Source: Treponema sp.
GTDB lineage: Bacteria; Spirochaetota; Spirochaetia; Treponematales; Treponemataceae
Reading direction: 5' to 3'
DNA: 45,984 nucleotides
Assembly (NCBI GenBank): GCA_017938365.1
Contig: JAGBBT010000119.1
Location: forward strand, 1-45,984
The translations under genes and the position numbers were made by a program. Positions 17,221-26,186 of this stretch are shown here, in pieces. Numbering within the stretch: position 1 is the stretch's first letter; every line of letters starts with the position of its first letter. The notes under the pieces are model-generated. The model worked only from the letters and a program-made list of their open reading frames with translations. It had not been told where the DNA came from and did not search any database.

Positions 17221-17916
17221 ATGTCTACTAAGATTTTATCAGTTGGTGGTTCTATAGTTGCACCAGAATATCCTGATACAGAATTTGTAAAAGAATTTGT
17301 AAAAATGATAAAAGATTACTTATCAAATAATAAAGATGATAAGTTAATTTTGGTAATTGGCGGCGGTGGACCTGCAAGAATTTATCAGAAAGCGTTTAGA
17401 GAAGTAGCTGAAATTTCTGAAACTTCTGAAGTAGACGCTGCTGATTGGATAGGAATTATGGCAACAAGATTAAATGCTCAATTTATAAAAGCAAGTTTTG
17501 GAGAATTATGCCAGAATGATGTAGTAACAGATCCTACAATTCCTTTGACATTTTCAGGAAGAATACTTTTAGCGGCAGGTTGGAAACCTGGTTTCTCCAC
17601 AGATAATGATGCTGTTCTTTTAGCAGAAAAATTTAATGCTGATACAGTTGTAAATTTAAGTAACATAGAAAAAGTTTATACGGATGATCCTAGAAAAAAC
17701 CCAAATGCAAAACCTCTTGATGAAATTTCATGGGAAGATTTTAGAAAGATGGTAGGAGACGAATGGGTTCCAGGAAAAAATTGTCCATTCGATCCAATCG
17801 CAAGTAAAAAAGCACAAGAATTGAAGCTCACAGTTATTTGTGCTGGTGGAAAAAATATTAAGAACACACTTGCTATTCTTGAAGGGAAACCTTACATAGG
17901 AACAACTATAAAATAA
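17221..17916 (+). CDS. pyrH: UMP kinase, archaeal/spirochaete type
   Basis: Phosphorylates UMP to UDP with ATP. 231 residues of the amino-acid-kinase fold: an N-terminal KILSVGGSI strand and glycine loop, VIGGGGPARIYQKAFREV, AGWKPGFSTDNDAVLLAEKF and NLSNIEKVYTDDPRKNPNA. These resemble the archaeal and spirochaete PyrH family (TIGR02076, as I recall it) more than the usual bacterial form. The start is ATG 17221, with GGAG five bases upstream. An in-frame ATG at 17191 would overlap the preceding gene. A bidirectional terminator follows directly, so pyrH closes the cysS-sigma run. Confidence 0.93.
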   Translation: MSTKILSVGGSIVAPEYPDTEFVKEFVKMIKDYLSNNKDDKLILVIGGGGPARIYQKAFREVAEISETSEVDAADWIGIMATRLNAQFIKASFGELCQNDVVTDPTIPLTFSGRILLAAGWKPGFSTDNDAVLLAEKFNADTVVNLSNIEKVYTDDPRKNPNAKPLDEISWEDFRKMVGDEWVPGKNCPFDPIASKKAQELKLTVICAGGKNIKNTLAILEGKPYIGTTIK

Positions 17917-17920
17917 AAAA

Positions 17921-17967
17921 AAGGTGTGCTAAAAAACAAAAAAGTTTCATAGCACACCTTTTTTTTT
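17921..17967. terminator. Bidirectional intrinsic terminator between pyrH and a glucosaminidase gene
   Basis: Perfect 11-bp stem AAGGTGTGCTA (17921-17931) / TAGCACACCTT (17950-17960). It is followed by a T-run on the plus strand and, read from the other side, by a T-run on the minus strand (A-run just before 17921). It serves both convergent genes. Confidence 0.92.
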
Positions 17968-18562
17968 AATATTCTTCTAATTTTGTTAGAAGAGAATCCA
18001 ATTTTTCTCCATATTTTGGATCAGTTGCCCATTGCCCTGCTAAATCGAATATAGTTTCTGCATATTTAGTTTTATGAACCCAGGAATATCTCGGATCAAC
18101 TAATTCTTTTTTTAAACTAACACTTTGCGTAGTCGCATAAGCTTGCAAATGTTGAATATGAGCTCTAACCCCTATTTCTGCTGAAGGAAACCATAATCCA
18201 GGATTTGCAGAATCTATAGCACCTAATCCACAATAATTATGCATCTCAGGAGTTACTAAATTACCAAATCTTAGAAAACCAGTTTCTAAACACATTTGAA
18301 CAAAAGCACAATCAGAATTTATACCTTCATCTTTGGCTTCTCTTATATACAAAAAAGCTAATTCTTTTATTTCTTTTTCAGATTTTGTATTATTAACGGA
18401 AAGAAAAAAATCTGTTAACTGTTGTGCAGATTTTATTCCTTTAGCTGTTAAATGTCGAGAACAAGTTTCTTTTTCACCAATAGGCATACTTACACATGAA
18501 AAAAATAAAATTCCTAAAATTAACAAAAAACAAACATAATTCAATCTATATATTACTTTCAT
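17966..18562 (-). CDS. Glucosaminidase-family lipoprotein (peptidoglycan hydrolase)
   Basis: The start is placed at ATG 18562, which gives a lipoprotein signal ending LFFSC; an upstream TTG would add a charged, signal-masking extension. The mature protein of about 175 residues matches the FlgJ/Bax-type N-acetylglucosaminidase fold. The segment FVQMCLETGFLRFGNLVTPE holds the probable catalytic Glu. NYCGLGAI, GVRAHIQHLQAYAT and the late AGQWATDPKYGEKL are typical of the family. It should cut the glycan strands of peptidoglycan from the periplasmic side, for growth or passage of the flagellar motor. No ribosome site is visible before the ATG; a GATATT box sits six bases upstream. Confidence 0.85.
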   Translation of the reverse strand: MKVIYRLNYVCFLLILGILFFSCVSMPIGEKETCSRHLTAKGIKSAQQLTDFFLSVNNTKSEKEIKELAFLYIREAKDEGINSDCAFVQMCLETGFLRFGNLVTPEMHNYCGLGAIDSANPGLWFPSAEIGVRAHIQHLQAYATTQSVSLKKELVDPRYSWVHKTKYAETIFDLAGQWATDPKYGEKLDSLLTKLEEY

Positions 18563-18666
18563 TTTATAAATATCGGTTTTTTTTATTTTTTTTTCAGAAA
18601 AATCGCCATTTTTAAATTTTTTTTTCAATCTATAACTTATGTAAATAAAATTACGAGGTTATATTT

Positions 18667-19326
18667 ATGTATCAGAAAAATGATTTAGAAGTAAGAGAAT
18701 TAACTTTAAAAAATGGATTATCTTATCCAAGTGATGAAGAATTAGTTATGCTAATATTAGGCTCAGGTACAAAAAAAATGCCAATAGAGCGACTAGCAAC
18801 TGAAGTAATAAAAAAAGTTTATAAATCAAATCAAAATGACTTAATAAAAGAACTTTTAGACATAGACGGAATTGGACAGAGCAAAGCCTTAGCAATCTCA
18901 GCTGCTTTAGAATTAGGAAAGCGTCTTAATAGAAATCCACAAGCTTTTATAAACCAACCTAAAGATATAATTCCATACATTAAACATTATGCTATGCAAC
19001 CAAATGAACATTTTGTTTGTATAACATTAAATGGCGGAAGAGAAATTCTTTCCATACGCGTAATATGCACCGGCTCAGGAAATATGGCAATTATTAAACC
19101 TAGAGAAATTTTTTGCGAAGCAATAAAAGAACATGCATCAGGAATAATCTTATGTCATAACCATCCAGGAGGAAACTGTTTTCCATCAAAAGATGATATA
19201 AAAACTACAAATTTATTATATAATGCTGCGGCAGTTTTAGGAATTTCATTATTAGACCATATAATTATTACAAAAAATGATTATTATAGTTTCACAGAAA
19301 ATGATATATTGCCTACCAATAATTAA
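18667..19326 (+). CDS. radC: RadC/JAB-domain protein
   Basis: 219 residues of the RadC family. An N-terminal helix-hairpin-helix (LLDIDGIGQSKALAISAALELG, about 63-84) is followed by a JAB/MPN-like metalloprotease-type domain. The latter has the metal-binding motif HNHPGG (164-169), Ser174 and Asp177, i.e. HxHPx6Sx2D. The name RadC is historical; a role in DNA repair is doubtful and the true substrate is not established. The ribosome site is GAGG about eight bases before the ATG. It is a complete, standard-length member. Confidence 0.93.
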   Translation: MYQKNDLEVRELTLKNGLSYPSDEELVMLILGSGTKKMPIERLATEVIKKVYKSNQNDLIKELLDIDGIGQSKALAISAALELGKRLNRNPQAFINQPKDIIPYIKHYAMQPNEHFVCITLNGGREILSIRVICTGSGNMAIIKPREIFCEAIKEHASGIILCHNHPGGNCFPSKDDIKTTNLLYNAAAVLGISLLDHIIITKNDYYSFTENDILPTNN

Positions 19327-19360
19327 TAAGATAGAATCGATGTAGAAATAAAAGAAGCAT

Positions 19361-20974
19361 ATGAAATTCAAAAAATATATATTTTTTTTATCAAATCTCT
19401 TATATATCACTTCGTCTTTATTCTGTATATCTAACATTAATCAAGAATCAGATTATTATACGACAGAACCAGAAATTCTTACTTCTGAAAAAAAAATTAA
19501 TATACAAAAAAGAAAAACAAAAATTACAATTCGGGCAAATATTCAAGATGCTGAAGTCTATTTAAATGGACAATACGAAGGTAACACAGATCTAACCATA
19601 AATAATTTACCAGAAGGAAGATATCATCTTAGAGTTGAAAAAGATGGATATAAGCCAAGAAGATTTGTAATTAATGTAAGAGCAGGAGAGGAAGAATTCT
19701 ATTATGTCGAATTAAAAAAACTCTTTGGAATAGTAACTTTTGAATCTTCCGTTAAAGATTGCTCCATATATGTAGACGGAAGTAAAATATATGAAGAATC
19801 TGTAAAACTTGCAGAAGGGGAACATTCTGTAAAAATCGAAAAATTTGGTTACAAAACACAACAAAAAAATATTTATGTTTTTAGAAATACACATCAAGTA
19901 GTTTCTTTTGATCTAAAACTTGCTGATTTTTATTTAACATCTTTCAAAACAAATAAAAAAAGCTTCAATCCAAATCTACCAGGAGCTTCTGGAACAATAA
20001 AATTTTCTTTTTATGTTTCTACCTATGGTTCTGGATTATTAACAATTTATGATGAATTTCTTAATGAAATTTGTAGCATAAAAATAGATCATTTTAACAC
20101 TTGGAATCAGATTATAAATTGGAATGGGAAAAATTCTTCTGGCTATTCCATTCCTAATGGGAAATATATAGCAATCATAAAATCTGCAAACTTTTCTGAA
20201 ACTATTAATTTTTATGTAGATAATTCTATAAAACTGCCTAAGACTTCAATAACAGCAAGTGGAACAGGACTAGGTGTATTACCAACGGCAACAATATATC
20301 CAGAAGATTCTACAATTTTAGAAATCTCCGGTGGTCCTGTTTTTTCAACAGAAGAAACGCTCTTTTCCGTTCCATTGTCAGTATCCATAGGTCTTACGCC
20401 TTTTTCATGGTTAGAAATTACTGGAAAAACAGGATTTTTTGCAGCTACAGAAGGTTCACCTTGCTTTTTAAATGGTGCAGTAAAAAGTATTTTTAAGTAT
20501 AAAAACGATTCATTTAATATAAACTATGGTTTTTTACTAAGAGCAGGAGGCTCTGAAGATATTTATTGGGAACCATTTGGTGCAGATACAGGAAATGGAT
20601 TTGGTGGGGGCATTTTAATTGGCCTAGAAACAAATAAATTTTTTTTAGGTGCCTCATCTGAAATTGTATGGGGTTCTGTAAAAAAAGTAGAATCTACTAC
20701 AGACTGCATTATAAGAAATGGTATTTCTACACAGTTAAAAACTAAAAATATTAATTTAGGATTATTTATTTCTAATAATTCTTCATTTGGACATTCAACA
20801 GAACTTAAAGATACTAGAAACAAAAATAATTTATTTAGAGCTTTTGAAGGTGGCGTAGATATCTCTATACAACCATTTTCTTCACAATTTCTGTTTAGCA
20901 TAAAAGAAAGTTGCTTAATATTTAATGAAATTAAATATTTTAAATCTGAAATAGGATTTAGAATTATTTTGTAA
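19361..20974 (+). CDS. Exported PEGA-domain protein with a possible outer-membrane barrel
   Basis: 537 residues with a signal peptide (about 1-23). Two PEGA repeats follow at about 52-118 and 119-187, the first with VYLNGQYEGNTDLTINNLPEG and HLRVEKDGYKPRRF. Next is an immunoglobulin-like segment reminiscent of FlgD (NWNGKNSSGYSIPNGKYIAI, about 262-282). The last 250 residues alternate glycine- and aromatic-rich strands (FGGGILIGLETNKFFLGASS) and end in a strand, IGFRIIL. This suggests a small outer-membrane beta-barrel. PEGA domains usually bind surface polysaccharide or peptidoglycan. The whole may tether the envelope or display a surface domain; this is inference. Confidence 0.75.
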   Translation: MKFKKYIFFLSNLLYITSSLFCISNINQESDYYTTEPEILTSEKKINIQKRKTKITIRANIQDAEVYLNGQYEGNTDLTINNLPEGRYHLRVEKDGYKPRRFVINVRAGEEEFYYVELKKLFGIVTFESSVKDCSIYVDGSKIYEESVKLAEGEHSVKIEKFGYKTQQKNIYVFRNTHQVVSFDLKLADFYLTSFKTNKKSFNPNLPGASGTIKFSFYVSTYGSGLLTIYDEFLNEICSIKIDHFNTWNQIINWNGKNSSGYSIPNGKYIAIIKSANFSETINFYVDNSIKLPKTSITASGTGLGVLPTATIYPEDSTILEISGGPVFSTEETLFSVPLSVSIGLTPFSWLEITGKTGFFAATEGSPCFLNGAVKSIFKYKNDSFNINYGFLLRAGGSEDIYWEPFGADTGNGFGGGILIGLETNKFFLGASSEIVWGSVKKVESTTDCIIRNGISTQLKTKNINLGLFISNNSSFGHSTELKDTRNKNNLFRAFEGGVDISIQPFSSQFLFSIKESCLIFNEIKYFKSEIGFRIIL

Positions 20975-21023
20975 AATATTCTATTTTGTTGCTTTTTAAA
21001 AAATTATAACTCATACTTATAAT

Positions 21024-22670
21024 ATGAATTACATTTCAGAGTTTCAAAAACAAAGATATAAATATTCCCCAAAAATTCCTAAAATTTTAGAACAGCCGTC
21101 TCAAAATATCTGTACAACAGAAATCGATACAGAAGATTTATTCAAAAACGAAGCAATATCAGAGTTCTTTCCTAATACAAAGAATCTGAAAAATATTATC
21201 TTCACAAATGGAAAAAATAAATTATCTTCTAAAAAACAAAAAATCGGAGTTGTATTAAGTGGTGGTCAAGCTCCCGGCGGTCATAATGTAATAGCAGGAA
21301 TATTTGATTCACTAAAAACATCAAATGAAAATTCAGAACTATTTGGCTTTTTAATGGGACCACAAGGACTTATTAATGGTGATTATAAGATATTAAATAA
21401 AACTGATATTGATATGGTCAGAAATACTGGTGGATTTGATTTAATAGGAAGTGGACGAACAAAAATTGAATCAGAATCACAAATTTCTGAAGTAATAAAG
21501 AATATAAAAAAATTAGATCTTGATGCCTTAATAATAATTGGCGGAGATGATTCAAACACAAACGCAGCTGTCTTATCAGAAATTTTTCTAAAAAACAATA
21601 TAAAAACAAAAATTATCGGCATTCCGAAAACTATAGACGGAGACTTAAAAAATAACTTTGTAGAAGTATCTTTTGGATTCGATACGGCATGTAAATTTTA
21701 TTCTTCCCTAATTGGAAATTTGGCAAGAGATACTGTTTCTGCAAAAAAATATTGGAATATAGTAAAATTAATGGGACGCTCTGCTAGTCATATAACTTTA
21801 GAGTGTGCATTACAAGTTCATCCTAATATAACACTAATCGGAGAAGAAATTTTTAAAAATAAAACATCATTAAACACAATCATTGAAAATATATGTAATG
21901 TGATAATACAAAGAGCAGAAAAAGGGTTAAACTACGGAATTATATTAATTCCAGAAGGAATAATTGAATTTATTCCAGAAACAAAAAAACTCATAACAGA
22001 ACTAAATAATTTATGGGATGAATTTGAAAATCAAAACATATCAATTTTAAATTTTCAAAATAAAAAAAATTGGTTAAAAACAAAATTATCAAAAGAAGCT
22101 TATTCAACATTAACTTACCTTCCAGAAGAATTTGCAAACCAGTTTTTAGGTTTAAGAGACCCTCATGGAAACATTGTAGTATCAAAAATTGAAACAGATA
22201 AAATATTCACATCCCTTATAGAAGAAAGACTTAGTAAAGAAACCCAAAATAAACATAAAATTTCTATTTTGAATTTCTTTTATGGATACGAAGGAAGAGC
22301 TTTGTTCCCAACAAATTTTGATGCAAATTACTGCTATGCTCTTGGAAAAACAGCTTTTTTATTAGCATTAAATAACAAAACAGGCTATATGGCTTGCATA
22401 AAAAATCTTTCTAAACCTCCAGCAAAATGGCAACCTTACGGAATTCCTCTTGTAAGAATGATGACAATGGAAAATAGAATCGGCAAACAAAAACCTGTAA
22501 TCGAAAAAACTTTAGTAGATTTAAATGGTAAACCATATTTGCATTTTTTAGCAGAACGAGACAATTGGATATTAAAAGAAGATTATATCTACCCTGAAAC
22601 AATTCAATATTTTGGACCTAATAAAATATGCAATAAAATAACAACAACGCTTATGTTAGAATCACAATAA
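21024..22670 (+). CDS. pfp: PPi-dependent 6-phosphofructokinase, long (PfpB-like) form
   Basis: Reversibly phosphorylates fructose 6-phosphate with pyrophosphate in place of ATP. 548 residues, the length of the long PPi-PFK clade. The donor-site motif is GGDD (173-176), where Asp replaces the Gly of ATP-type enzymes and indicates PPi use. The catalytic loop is TIDGD (203-207), and VKLMGRSASH fits the substrate-binding MGR region. KPPAKWQPYGIPLVRMM near the end is also typical of the clade. There is no ribosome site; a TATAAT directly abuts the ATG, and another box (TATAAC, 21005-21010) would give a leader of about seven bases. This enzyme makes glycolysis energy-thrifty in a fermentative spirochaete. 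Confidence 0.94.
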   Translation: MNYISEFQKQRYKYSPKIPKILEQPSQNICTTEIDTEDLFKNEAISEFFPNTKNLKNIIFTNGKNKLSSKKQKIGVVLSGGQAPGGHNVIAGIFDSLKTSNENSELFGFLMGPQGLINGDYKILNKTDIDMVRNTGGFDLIGSGRTKIESESQISEVIKNIKKLDLDALIIIGGDDSNTNAAVLSEIFLKNNIKTKIIGIPKTIDGDLKNNFVEVSFGFDTACKFYSSLIGNLARDTVSAKKYWNIVKLMGRSASHITLECALQVHPNITLIGEEIFKNKTSLNTIIENICNVIIQRAEKGLNYGIILIPEGIIEFIPETKKLITELNNLWDEFENQNISILNFQNKKNWLKTKLSKEAYSTLTYLPEEFANQFLGLRDPHGNIVVSKIETDKIFTSLIEERLSKETQNKHKISILNFFYGYEGRALFPTNFDANYCYALGKTAFLLALNNKTGYMACIKNLSKPPAKWQPYGIPLVRMMTMENRIGKQKPVIEKTLVDLNGKPYLHFLAERDNWILKEDYIYPETIQYFGPNKICNKITTTLMLESQ

Positions 22671-22746
22671 TAATTAAAAATCGTCTATCAATATTTATTT
22701 AAATTCATTAAAATAAAAAGTACAGATTTTTTAAGAGGATTTGAAA

Positions 22747-24030
22747 ATGAAATTATACTCTCTGCACCAAATGCTAAAATCAACATTCTTAGGTATTATT
22801 ATTGGGGCAATTATTGCAGGTTGTGCTATTCTTTTTCTAGCTAAAGATAATGACTCAAAAACTAATTTAATTGCACAAGAAGAATCCAAAACTGAATCTG
22901 TATTAAATAACACACAGAACGAAATAGATATTATTCAAAATCACGAACAAGAAATAGAAAAAAATATAAAAAATTCTTTTTCAGATTCAAAATATACAGA
23001 GGATGAACAAAGAAATATCTATGTTTATGAAAAATGTAATGAAGCAGTTGTTAATATAACCACACAAGTTATGGGCATAAATTGGTTTTTAGAACCTATA
23101 GTTCAAGACGGTGGTTCTGGCAGTGGCTCAATTATTGACAAAAGAGGCTATGTGGTTACTAATGTTCATGTAATTAACAAAGCAAATAAAATTAATATTT
23201 CTTTAGCAGATGGAAGTAGTTACGAAGGAAGAGTTATTGGAAAAGATATTGAAAGTGATATTGCAGTATTAAAATTTGATCCACCAGAAAATAAAAAATT
23301 AAAAACTATCGAATATGGAGATAGCAATTCCTTAAAAGTTGGACAAAAAGTTATTGCAATCGGAAATCCATTTGCACTCGAAAGAACAATGACAACAGGT
23401 ATTATTTCAGGTTTGGGAAGACCAATTCAAGAAAGTGCCAATGTAATTATAAGAAATATGATACAAACAGATGCAGCAATAAATCCTGGAAACTCAGGAG
23501 GACCATTACTTGATACAAAAGGTAAAATGGTTGGAATAAATACAATGATTATTTCAAATTCTGGAAGTTCCGCAGGAATTGGATTTGCTGTACCTGTAAG
23601 CACTGCTAAAAGAGTTGTAACAGATTTAATCAAATACGGAAAAGTTAACAGAGGAAAAATATACATAATTCCTGTTCAAATGACACCAGCAATAGCTCAA
23701 TACGCAGGACTAAATATTAGTTCAGGAATTTTAGTTAGTTCTGTAAAAAAAGGAAGTAATGCAGAAAAAGCAGGCATAAAAGGTGGAACAAAGGCCGTTC
23801 AATACGGAAGTAGATTTAATCCAACAACTATATATCTCGGAGGAGATATAATAACAGGAATTGACGGAATCACAGTTCGAACTTATGCAGACTATACAAG
23901 TGCTTTAGAAGCAAAACGTCCAAACGATACAGTTACAATCACCGTATACAGAAACGGAAAATACGAAAAAATAAAAGTAATTTTAGATGGTTCTGAGGAA
24001 AATAACAAAGAACAAGAAACCACATTATAA
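22747..24030 (+). CDS. htrA: HtrA/DegP-type periplasmic serine protease
   Basis: Envelope quality-control protease. The start is ATG 22747 (AAGAGG about nine bases upstream) rather than TTG 22741. An N-terminal membrane anchor spans about 13-32. Next comes a Gln/Glu/Asn-rich linker, then a trypsin-like domain with the triad H141 (GYVVTNVHVI), D171 (ESDIAVLKFD) and S250 (NPGNSGGPLL). One PDZ domain occupies about 310-415. A single PDZ and the uncleaved anchor resemble DegS/HtrA forms. The lipase gene begins ten bases after its stop, so the protease may be co-expressed with a secreted product that needs folding surveillance. Confidence 0.94.
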   Translation: MKLYSLHQMLKSTFLGIIIGAIIAGCAILFLAKDNDSKTNLIAQEESKTESVLNNTQNEIDIIQNHEQEIEKNIKNSFSDSKYTEDEQRNIYVYEKCNEAVVNITTQVMGINWFLEPIVQDGGSGSGSIIDKRGYVVTNVHVINKANKINISLADGSSYEGRVIGKDIESDIAVLKFDPPENKKLKTIEYGDSNSLKVGQKVIAIGNPFALERTMTTGIISGLGRPIQESANVIIRNMIQTDAAINPGNSGGPLLDTKGKMVGINTMIISNSGSSAGIGFAVPVSTAKRVVTDLIKYGKVNRGKIYIIPVQMTPAIAQYAGLNISSGILVSSVKKGSNAEKAGIKGGTKAVQYGSRFNPTTIYLGGDIITGIDGITVRTYADYTSALEAKRPNDTVTITVYRNGKYEKIKVILDGSEENNKEQETTL

Positions 24031-24040
24031 AATTATAAAT

Positions 24041-26185
24041 ATGAAAAAATACTTTTTTATTATTTATTTATTAATAATTAATTTTTCAATTTTTTCTGAA
24101 AATGTTAATTTTTCACTAAGAGGTTTAGAAACTGTTTCTAAAGATTCCATCATACTACCTTTTGATTGGGATGAAAGTTTTTTTGGAAAAGAAACATCAA
24201 AAAAATATAATCATTATATAGCAAGAATTGCCAGTATATTTTCAATGGTTTCTTATGTTGATGTATTAAACAATCCAAAAGAAAATGAACTTATAAAGTG
24301 TTACAATGCTATTGGTATAAAAAACAACGATATTGAACTCCATTATAATATTAACTACAAGCATAATTTATGGGGAAATGATCAAACGGCATTTAGTTTT
24401 GCGACAAAAAAAATTCAAAGTTCAAAAGGGGAACGAAACCTAATTTTCATCGTAATAAGGGGAACGCCTCTAAGTGCAAATGAGTGGATTTCAAATTTTA
24501 ATATAAGTAATAAAACCCACAAAGAAGCTGAATTTCACGAAGGTTTTTATACTGCCGCAAAACAGATTGAATCAGCTTTTATTTCCTATCTACTAAAAAA
24601 TAAAATTGATATACAAGATTGTTACTTATTAATAACTGGGCACAGTCGAGGAGCAGCAGTAGCAAACATCTTAGCATCAGAATTATTGTATACAGAATTA
24701 TTTGATACGAATAATATTTACGCATACACATTTGCGACACCAAATGTAACCACAAATAAAAACGCTTCAGATTCCAACTATAATTACATATGGAATATAG
24801 TAAATGCAGAAGATATTGTTCCAAATGTACCAATGAATAGAAATCAATGGAAATACAGAAAATTTGGAAATACAAAGGTTATTATAAATAGTTGGAATTC
24901 AAATTTGGATAAATATAATAACGATTATTTACCAAAGATGAATCAAATCTTCAGAAAGTTTTTATTAAGGGACTATGTACCATTTAAAACAGGACCTTTT
25001 ATTCCAATTCAGATTTCTTCTTTTTCAACATCTGTTAGTAAAAATATCGAAACTTTTTACGATGGTTTATTCTCTTTTTACGACAAAGCTGTAGATTTAA
25101 GCTGGGAAGTTTTTCCAGAAGAAAAAAACATAACAAAAAAAGAATCTAGTTTTATAGAAAATATTTTAGAATCATGGTTAAAAAAGCAATTTAATATAAC
25201 AACAGAAGATGTAAAAAAAGCACTCATTGATATGCATGCAATGGAAACATATTTTTCTTGGATATTTTCCACAGATGATAAAACATTATATTCAAATCTC
25301 GGAATGAGCCAAATAAAATTCGATGGCTGTGGTGATTACGCAATCTTTGATGATTCAGGAAATAAAATTGCGACAATATTAAATGGTACAATAAATTATT
25401 CACAAATAAAAAAGCCTATAGCCGCCGTGCAGTTTATTTCTAACACAATTATTGTTGGACTCCCTGCAAATCAAGACTTTTATATAATTGCAAGTAAAGA
25501 AAGCATAGTATCAACTTTTTTATCAGCACAAATTCAACATTTTTCCGCTGAAGGTTTATTTGAAAATGAATTCAATAAAGTAAAATTATATCCACATCTT
25601 GGGAAACTATATAAGTTTAAAGCAGGAACAAAAACTTTTTTAGAAAGTGAAATCTCCCTCAAAAAAATTACAGGAAAAAATGCTAGGACATTAAGAAAAG
25701 AAAGTGATTTAAGACAATCTATCACCTTTAATGTTGTAAAAGAAATTTTTGGAACTTCTGACGGAAGTTTAGGAGCTGGACTTCACTTAGGAAATAAATA
25801 CATATATGGAAGTATTCTTTTCAGCCATAATTTTTCAAAAATTGGTCGTTCTCTAGAAATTAGTCCAGGTCTTGGAACCCAACAATTTTTTTCTGGTCCA
25901 ATACTATTAAATACAGAAATTTATTCAAAATTATTTTGGGCTTTTTCAGAAGAAATATCCGATAATGAAAATAAATTCAATATTGTTCCCGCCATACGTT
26001 TTTCGTTATCTTTTAAACCAAAAAAAAGATTTCAAGTTTTTGCAGCAACAACACTAGAATTTTGTATTCAAAATTTTAACACCGCAGCATTTGATTCAGA
26101 TTACAGAACAAATACAATATCTCAAATCCATACTAATTCAGATGTTAAGGTTGTTCCTAATTTTCAATTTGGAGTAAAATTTTAA
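24041..26185 (+). CDS. Secreted class 3 lipase with a barrel-like C-terminal region
   Basis: The start is ATG 24041, which gives a signal peptide (about 1-19). An in-frame upstream start would overlap htrA and hide the signal. Residues 50-405 are a class 3 (fungal-type) lipase: the nucleophile elbow is GHSRG (200-204, Ser202). Asp258 in NAEDIVP and His399 in DMHAMETYF complete a plausible triad. Residues 410-540 are unrecognised. The last about 170 residues read as amphipathic strands (AGLHLGNKYIYGSILFSHNF, PGLGTQQFFSG) and end in NFQFGVKF. A terminal Phe is typical of outer-membrane beta-barrels. The protein may therefore display its lipase at the cell surface. It is one base from earP downstream. 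Confidence 0.82.
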   Translation: MKKYFFIIYLLIINFSIFSENVNFSLRGLETVSKDSIILPFDWDESFFGKETSKKYNHYIARIASIFSMVSYVDVLNNPKENELIKCYNAIGIKNNDIELHYNINYKHNLWGNDQTAFSFATKKIQSSKGERNLIFIVIRGTPLSANEWISNFNISNKTHKEAEFHEGFYTAAKQIESAFISYLLKNKIDIQDCYLLITGHSRGAAVANILASELLYTELFDTNNIYAYTFATPNVTTNKNASDSNYNYIWNIVNAEDIVPNVPMNRNQWKYRKFGNTKVIINSWNSNLDKYNNDYLPKMNQIFRKFLLRDYVPFKTGPFIPIQISSFSTSVSKNIETFYDGLFSFYDKAVDLSWEVFPEEKNITKKESSFIENILESWLKKQFNITTEDVKKALIDMHAMETYFSWIFSTDDKTLYSNLGMSQIKFDGCGDYAIFDDSGNKIATILNGTINYSQIKKPIAAVQFISNTIIVGLPANQDFYIIASKESIVSTFLSAQIQHFSAEGLFENEFNKVKLYPHLGKLYKFKAGTKTFLESEISLKKITGKNARTLRKESDLRQSITFNVVKEIFGTSDGSLGAGLHLGNKYIYGSILFSHNFSKIGRSLEISPGLGTQQFFSGPILLNTEIYSKLFWAFSEEISDNENKFNIVPAIRFSLSFKPKKRFQVFAATTLEFCIQNFNTAAFDSDYRTNTISQIHTNSDVKVVPNFQFGVKF

Positions 26186-26186
26186 T

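Noticed and set aside
18562..18628. Longer start (TTG 18628) for the glucosaminidase lipoprotein
   Set aside because: It would put 22 charged residues before the lipoprotein signal and has no ribosome site; ATG 18562 gives a normal signal.
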